Of a stretch of 64,000 nucleotides of DNA, positions 58,820 to 64,000 are shown piece after piece. The stretch is from NCBI RefSeq assembly GCF_022539505.1, contig NC_061509.1, positions 209,336,254 to 209,400,253 of the forward strand, written 5' to 3'. The DNA is from Lolium rigidum (taxonomy: Eukaryota; Streptophyta; Magnoliopsida; Poales; Poaceae). Positions within the stretch are counted from its first letter, which is position 1, and every line of letters begins with the position of its first letter. The translations under genes were made by a program, and so were the position numbers. The notes beneath the pieces are model-generated. The model searched no databases and was not told the DNA's origin. It worked only from the letters and a program-made list of their open reading frames with translations.

Positions 58820-59025
58820 TGAGGACCCACAAGTATAGGGGGTGTATCGTAGTACTTTCGATAAATAAGAGTGTCGAACCCAATGAGGAGCAGAAGGTGT
58901 TGACAAGCAGTTTCGATGAAGGATTCACTGTAAATGCTCACAGACAAGTATTCAGGGGGTTTTGATATAGCAGATAAATAAAATACAAGTAAGTAAAATG
59001 CGAGAGTAATAATTGCAGCGAGTGG
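58820..59025 (-). mobile_element. fragment of another LTR end, minus orientation
   Basis: tgaggacccacaagtatagg opens it; the complement reads as the last 200 bases of an LTR ending in tgggtcctca. Cut at 59026 by the next LTR. Confidence 0.55.
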
Positions 59026-59567
59026 TGACGTGGGCATTACCCTTCGGGTAACCGACATTGCCCTATCCCGTGTTGTCTAGTTGGAGGCCCATGAAGGCAC
59101 TTGGAGGCAAGACGGGCCACTTGGATGGCACACCAGAAGATTCCTTGGCGGGCAAGATAACGAGGCGACCGAATAAGGAAAGATTAGATCTAAAGCTACT
59201 GTAAACCTAGTCGTACTCGGTTAGACCTCTTGAGATCTGGCCTCCTATATAAAGACCAGGAGAGGGGCTGCCGTGGGGGACAATCAATCTTAGCAATCTA
59301 AGCCACCAAAAGTCTAGAGCTAGGTCATCATAGCACTTAGCCTCTCGACGAGATTTCAGCCGAACTATTTGGCACCCCATTGTAACCCAATATCTTCATA
59401 ATCAAGAATAGACAGGCAGGACGTAAGGGTTTTACCTCATCGAGGGCCCCGAACCTGGGTAAATCGCTCTCCCCGCTTGTCTGTGAACCGATGTCTCGTG
59501 TCAGCTTGCGGGATTCCGTCAACCCTAAGCCCCAATCGGAGGGCATTGCCGAGGAGTACCCTCGACA
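59026..59567 (+). mobile_element. 5' LTR of a Tat-like gypsy element, about 542 bp
   Basis: Probable start tgacgtgggcattaccc, end gagtaccctcgaca three bases before the primer-binding site. TATA box tatataaag at 59246-59254 with a leader after it. The start is inferred from the break with the preceding LTR fragment. Confidence 0.65.
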
Positions 59568-59569
59568 AT

Positions 59570-59587
59570 TGGCGCCGTCTGTGGGAA
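59570..59587 (+). other. gypsy primer-binding site
   Basis: tggcgccgtctgtgggaa, a primer site widely seen in grass Tat/Retrosat-type gypsies. Confidence 0.85.
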
Positions 59588-59625
59588 CCCTGTCGGCACA
59601 AGATCGGACATCGGCAGAGCCCGTC

Positions 59626-62535
59626 ATGTCATCGACAACTTCGTCAACACCATCATCACCAAAATTGGGAAGCCCGATTCGCTTCGGCTCCTATGAATTC
59701 ACCCCGCACAGCGATTCGTCTCGCTCCACCTTCTCCGATCTGCAAGGCAACATGGAGATGACCTTCGGGAGCGTCCACTACAACGTCAGCTCAGAAGGAA
59801 TCCTTCGGCTGCTGGAGTCGCCCATCTCCAGATCAACGAGTTCAAGCGCGTCATCATCACTCGATCTTTCGGCTGGTCTGACAGGCTCGACAAGTTCGCC
59901 CGCGCCCTCGACTCCCCGTTCAGCGTCGTCCATGTCGGTTGGATCCGACAATCCCGCATCTTCGGAATTAACCTCGTACTACTGCTTGAACTGCGACACC
60001 AGGCACGGGCTGCGATCGAGCGACACACCGTTCATCTGCAATGCCCAGTATTCATCGGGAGAGGACAGTGTCGACAGCATCATCCAAGGTGTCACCCGAG
60101 GAGCGGCGCATCACCAAGTTTACGTTTCTAATAGGGGAGACGGAGATCGCACCCCCCGTTCCAGCAGGCGAGCTAGTTTTGAGAACAGCGCCAACAACAA
60201 CAACAGCGACCACACCATCGCAGAGGAGGAGTGGGCAGCAACCAAAGCAGTCGTACTTAGCAACACATCGCTCCCGGCAGGAACCACGGTCGGCACCCTC
60301 AATGCTTACCGCTCTATATTGGAGAAAAACCGGGAACGATTATTCAAGGAACAAACCACCCTCGAGAGACGCCTATCTGCGGCAGACCGATCCAGCGAAC
60401 GACGAAGAGGTTCACAAGGAAGCGCCTCTCGAATTACTCAAGGAGCAGGCAAGCATCGATCAAGACTATCTAGGATATCAGAAGATGACGGTAGAGAAAT
60501 AACATCGAATCTGACCAAGTCCTTTATGACCACGGACACCGCGGGCATGCCACGGCCAAAAACCGTCGCAGGAGCGACCGCCAACCTCGCTGCATACCTC
60601 ACCAATCAGCGCCCTGAAGGTTCCATGGCTCAAGCCCACCGAGGCGCCCTAGAAAGTCTCGCAATATTGGGAGATAATCTAGTTCCGCGGAAGGAAAAGG
60701 CCACGTTGCAGGCTAGTGGCTCAAAGCATCATGCGAGAGATGCTCGGGACGAAATCACTCAGAGCAGGATCGGCAAAGCAAGGCGACGATGCGCCGCCAG
60801 GGAGGAGTATGACAGTGATTCTTCGGATGAGAGTCAGGAGAACGACGGCGAGCTCAGGGGAGCCGATTGTTTAAGCTACAAAATTCGTGAGGCGATGCCA
60901 CCCAGAAAGTTAAAACCCACCCCTACTGACGCTACCAAATACGATGGGCAGCATGAGCCAAGGTCCTGGATAGACGACTATCTGCAGACTGTGATTCTGC
61001 ATAAGGGGAACCAGATAGCTGCAATGCAGTGCTTGCAGCTCTACCTAAAGTATTCAGCGCGAGCCTGGTTAAGGGGTCTGCCGAAGGGTTCCATCAAATC
61101 ATGGGACGACCTAGTAGATGCTTTCGTTGCCAATTTCCAAGCAACGTACAAAAGGCCCGTCGGGATCGAAGAGTTACGGCATTGCCAGCAAAAGCAGAAG
61201 GAATCAATGCACGCATACATCAGGAGATTCACCAAACTCCTAAACGCTGCCGAAGATGTATCTGTCGACAGAGCAATCGACGCCTTCGGCGATGGCATCC
61301 GACGTGAAAGCTATATAGAAGAACTCCGACGCAAAAAGCCAAAAACCATAACCAAGTTAATGGAAATCGCCAACAGCTGGGCTGATGGCGAGGACAACGT
61401 GCGAAAGCCGCGATAGCGCAGTGACGACGAGGACGACGACCAGCCGAAGCACGATTCGGGTGGTCGAAGGGATCGTCACAAGAGAAGGAAGAACCGCAGC
61501 TATGACGACAACAACCTGGTGGCTGCAGGATACTTCGATCGGCAGGACGACCGATATGACGATAGAAGAAATGATCGACAGGACGGCAATCGGAACAACT
61601 CTGGGAACTGTGGCAATTATAAACCACGGCAGCAGAGGACTCCCGAACTGCCCTACGCTGAGCAGATCAACGCTCCCTGTTACTTGCACTCGTATACCGA
61701 CTCTAAGGACCGCAAAACGAAGTCAAGCCATTTTCTCAGGGACTGTCGGCGGTTCATTGCCATGCACAAACTCATCCAGCAGGCAGGACAGCAACCGCTA
61801 CCACCACCACCACCTCCACCACAGCATCAGTTCCAGCAGGCTCAACCTCACCAACCCAACGAGGCATTCCCACCACCACGTGGGCAGATGAGTATGATCC
61901 ACAGGACAGGAGTTTCAAGAAGAGAAATGAAGAAGCTCACTCGAGAAATCAACCTGGCAGAAAGCATCATGGCGAACATCCCTGAATATATTGAGTGGTC
62001 GTCTCAGAATATTACATTCAGCCGAGCAGACCACCCGATGACCATACTGAAACCAGGACACACGGCCTTAGTAGTCGAGGCGCAGGTCGGGGGATTCAAG
62101 ATGAGCAAAGTCTTCATGGATGATGGAAGCGGACTAAACCTGATATTTCTTGACACGATCAAGAGTATGGGGATCACCATGAGAATGCTAGAAGAATCGG
62201 ACACCCGCTTTCATGGGATTCTCCCTACTTCACCAGCGTACTCTCTTGGCAAAGTTTACCTGAACGTCGTCTTTGGCAAATCCGACAACTTCAGGAAGGA
62301 AAAGATCGAGTTTGAAGTCGTGAACTGGGAGTCGCAGTATCACACTATACTCGGGAGGCCAGCTTATGCCAAGTTCATGGATGTACCGCACTACGCATAC
62401 CTCAAGCTAAAAATACATGGGAGCAACGGGACTAACATTACAGTCTATGGAAGTTTCTCACGCTCGGACAATTGTGATCGAGACTTTCAGAGGATTGCTG
62501 CAAAGTTTGGACTGCGGCAGGAACTTAATTACTGA
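59626..62535 (+). pseudogene. gypsy gag-protease ORF with one in-frame TAG
   Basis: From Met 59626 (MSSTTSSTPSS) the frame is open except for TAG at 61414-61416. The N-terminal 420 residues are Ser/Thr/Arg-rich. A gag domain follows at 60895-61400 (PRSWIDDYLQTV, YSARAWLRGLP, SWDDLVDAFVANFQATY, ESMHAYIRRFTKLL, DAIDAFGDGIR-like). After the stop come a charged region, a zinc-knuckle-like C-x2-H...H-x3-C stretch (61677-61760), a Pro-rich run, and a retroviral-type aspartic protease with FMDDGSGLNLIF (about 62113-62150) and the ILGRPAYAKFM block (62350). In this family the active site is usually DGGSS, so DDGSG is altered. Integrase and reverse transcriptase do not follow; the frame ends at 62535. 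Confidence 0.85.
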
Positions 62536-63610
62536 CCTTCCTTCGAAGTCATCATCACGCGATACTAAAGAAGAAGAACGCGTCAGAGGAGCAAAGAAGA
62601 AGCCAGCCGACGTCGCCCTTGAAGCTTCGGCAGCACAAACTTCTGCAGATAAAGCTTCGGCAGCAAAAGCTTCGGCAGCTGATGGCGCAGAAGACTTAGG
62701 AGACGGCAAGACACTAGCAACCATCGTCCAGGCTCCTGGTGAAATCAACAACGCTACGGTAACCACTAACATGGTGACCAAGACAGAAGATGAGAAGAAC
62801 CCCTTCATTGCTTAAGCAATTTATTAGCGTTTAGTTTTTCCCTTTACTTTCAGCGGGGCCCCTCGTTTTTCGCCCTCTAGCTTCGTGTTTACTTTGTTAA
62901 TTAGAATTTAATCCCGTGACAAGCATTGCAGTGATTCGGAACATCTAAACCGCACCATCGTAAACCTTGCCTACGCCTTTCGGTGAGCAACGGTGTAATG
63001 TAATATGCGGCAAATGACCGTGCTCCGAAAAAGCCTCTACGAGTGCTAAAAGGATGCAACATAAACAAGGACACCAACCTTTCCCTTTGCTATAGATGCC
63101 TCTACGAGTGCCAAAAATAGCAAGAGTTTGGAAATACACATAAGCACAACCCACGTTCGATATTTTACTTATGGAAATATCAAAGAACAACGGGCTCATC
63201 GATAGATTCACTGCACCCGAAATATTCGGGAGTGACTCTCGAAGCATACATCGGTTGAAAGTAAAGTTGCGCATACAACGGGTTTAGAAAAACCCGCAAC
63301 ACGAGCTGATCACTCAAATGATTTGCTGACCAACGAATATACATACATCTAAACGAGCAATTAAGATTTGCTCCTTCAAAATTTGCCAACAACACCAACA
63401 TGGTAAAAATACATATACATGTATCTACCACGGCTAAAACAATCCTGGCACTTGGACGAAATAGCTACAATATACATTTACAAAAAGACCTTAATCCCTG
63501 AAATCACCCTTGCGGAGTTTATTTTTCCTCGAGTACCTTTGAATCCTTTTCAAGCTTGTCGACAATCATATTGGCCGGCAACAATACCTTCGGATACAGG
63601 TGTCTCCAAA
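62536..63610 (+). other. non-coding interior after gag-protease
   Basis: It begins with a decayed coding tail (Ala-rich, to the stop at 62813-62815 in another frame). The rest is non-coding, with two copies of a tgcctctacgagtgc(c/t)aaaa-like word near 63030 and 63099. No integrase or reverse transcriptase motif was seen where pol would be expected. Confidence 0.6.
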
Positions 63611-64000
63611 TCACCGCATTGCGTTGGCGATAGACAGCAAATTCGCTGAGGGATACCGTGCAAGGACGAGGGCAAGCGTAAACCTAGCTCCCGCAAACAC
63701 CTGGGAACGTACCAGGTTCTTGACCTTCTTGGCATTGCTGAATTCTGACATTAACGTCAATAGGGTGGGAGGAACTGAGTTCAAAGGAAACATTGTCTTC
63801 CATATAACTCTTAGTCCTTTGTAACACTCGTCGAAGAAGTGGTGGACTTGCTCGACCCGATCTTGGAACTGAGCAACAGCCGAAGCTTTCGAGTGCTCCC
63901 TCCAGACAATTTCGTCGGCTGATGACAGCTGGGTTAATGCGTGCACACGCTCGTGAAACCGCTTGTTCTCTTCCGCACGGTTCAAAGCTATGACTGGCAA
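63611..64000 (-). CDS. antisense ORF of the gypsy element (window-truncated)
   Basis: Open for 129 codons on the strand opposite to gag and continuing past the window edge. It contains EVHALTQLSS-like helices, HHFFDECYKGLRVIWKTMFP, NSVPPTLLTLMSEFSNAKKV and VRSQVFAGARFTLALVLARYP. Antisense ORFs beyond pol are a known trait of the Tat lineage of plant gypsy elements (Grande-like); their role is not established. The segment has no polymerase motif. Because pol is missing between gag-protease and this ORF, the element is probably a deletion derivative. Confidence 0.6.
   Translation of the reverse strand: MPVIALNRAEENKRFHERVHALTQLSSADEIVWREHSKASAVAQFQDRVEQVHHFFDECYKGLRVIWKTMFPLNSVPPTLLTLMSEFSNAKKVKNLVRSQVFAGARFTLALVLARYPSANLLSIANAMR

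Noticed and set aside
63419..63824. Plus-strand open frames over the antisense ORF
   Set aside because: They are shorter than the minus-strand frame and have no motif.
1..64000. tRNA, rRNA or organelle DNA insertions
   Set aside because: No cloverleaf, rRNA block or recognisable plastid/mitochondrial gene was noticed; only tRNA-complementary primer sites of retrotransposons.

Overview
This window is plant nuclear DNA, most likely from a large, repeat-rich pooid grass genome (Triticeae, Avena or Lolium type; the sequence alone does not settle which). The grounds are Stowaway MITEs with CTCCCTCC termini, gypsy elements whose LTRs start TGATACGTCTCC with a tRNA-Asp primer site, BARE/Angela-type copia LTR pieces, grass-type Helitrons ending in CTAG, an RTE-type LINE and several L1 remnants. 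Two 100-N assembly gaps (34856-34955 and 54598-54697) both begin inside minus-strand copia LTR pieces.

Only one intact host gene was found: a seven-exon minus-strand gene at 3135-5547 encoding a 460-residue atypical bHLH transcription factor of the plant bHLH112/123/110-like type. All splice sites follow GT-AG and the joined frame stays open. It lies between an L1 remnant plus a Stowaway MITE on its 3' side and an RTE LINE (6841-9028, 19-bp target duplication) beyond its promoter.

From 9 to 26 kb the DNA is mostly decayed intergenic sequence with class II elements: a 484-bp hAT-like MITE (8-bp duplication), three Stowaways, a 3.0-kb Helitron (13985-16969) carrying a 545-bp tandem duplication and a truncated L1, and a second, minus-strand Helitron (20190-24453) inserted in the 3' end of another L1. 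The second Helitron carries spliced-gene fragments, including a decayed RCD1/SRO-type PARP-like exon followed by an RST-like exon. A CACTA terminus follows at 24537.

From 26.5 to 64 kb the window is a nest of LTR retrotransposons. A gag-only copia element (26517-34202) has a solo gypsy LTR inside its 5' LTR and a recent mosaic duplication inside gag. A complete non-autonomous gypsy element (35716-42268, TSD CTAAT) sits inside a related element (34956-43990) and splits its reading frame. Further right are an Athila-like gag-pol pseudogene interrupted by a solo LTR, a run of truncated and inverted LTRs (48798-54298) including one with an integrase scrap inside it, a Mutator-like element with possible captured sequence (55740-57353, 10-bp TSD), and the 5' half of a Tat-like gypsy element with a gag-protease frame and an antisense ORF at the window edge.

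The LTR elements do not act together; they record successive insertions. Most cannot move on their own: the copia element and the 35.7-42.3 kb gypsy element have no reverse transcriptase, and the gypsy and LINE pol regions that are present carry stops or frameshifts.
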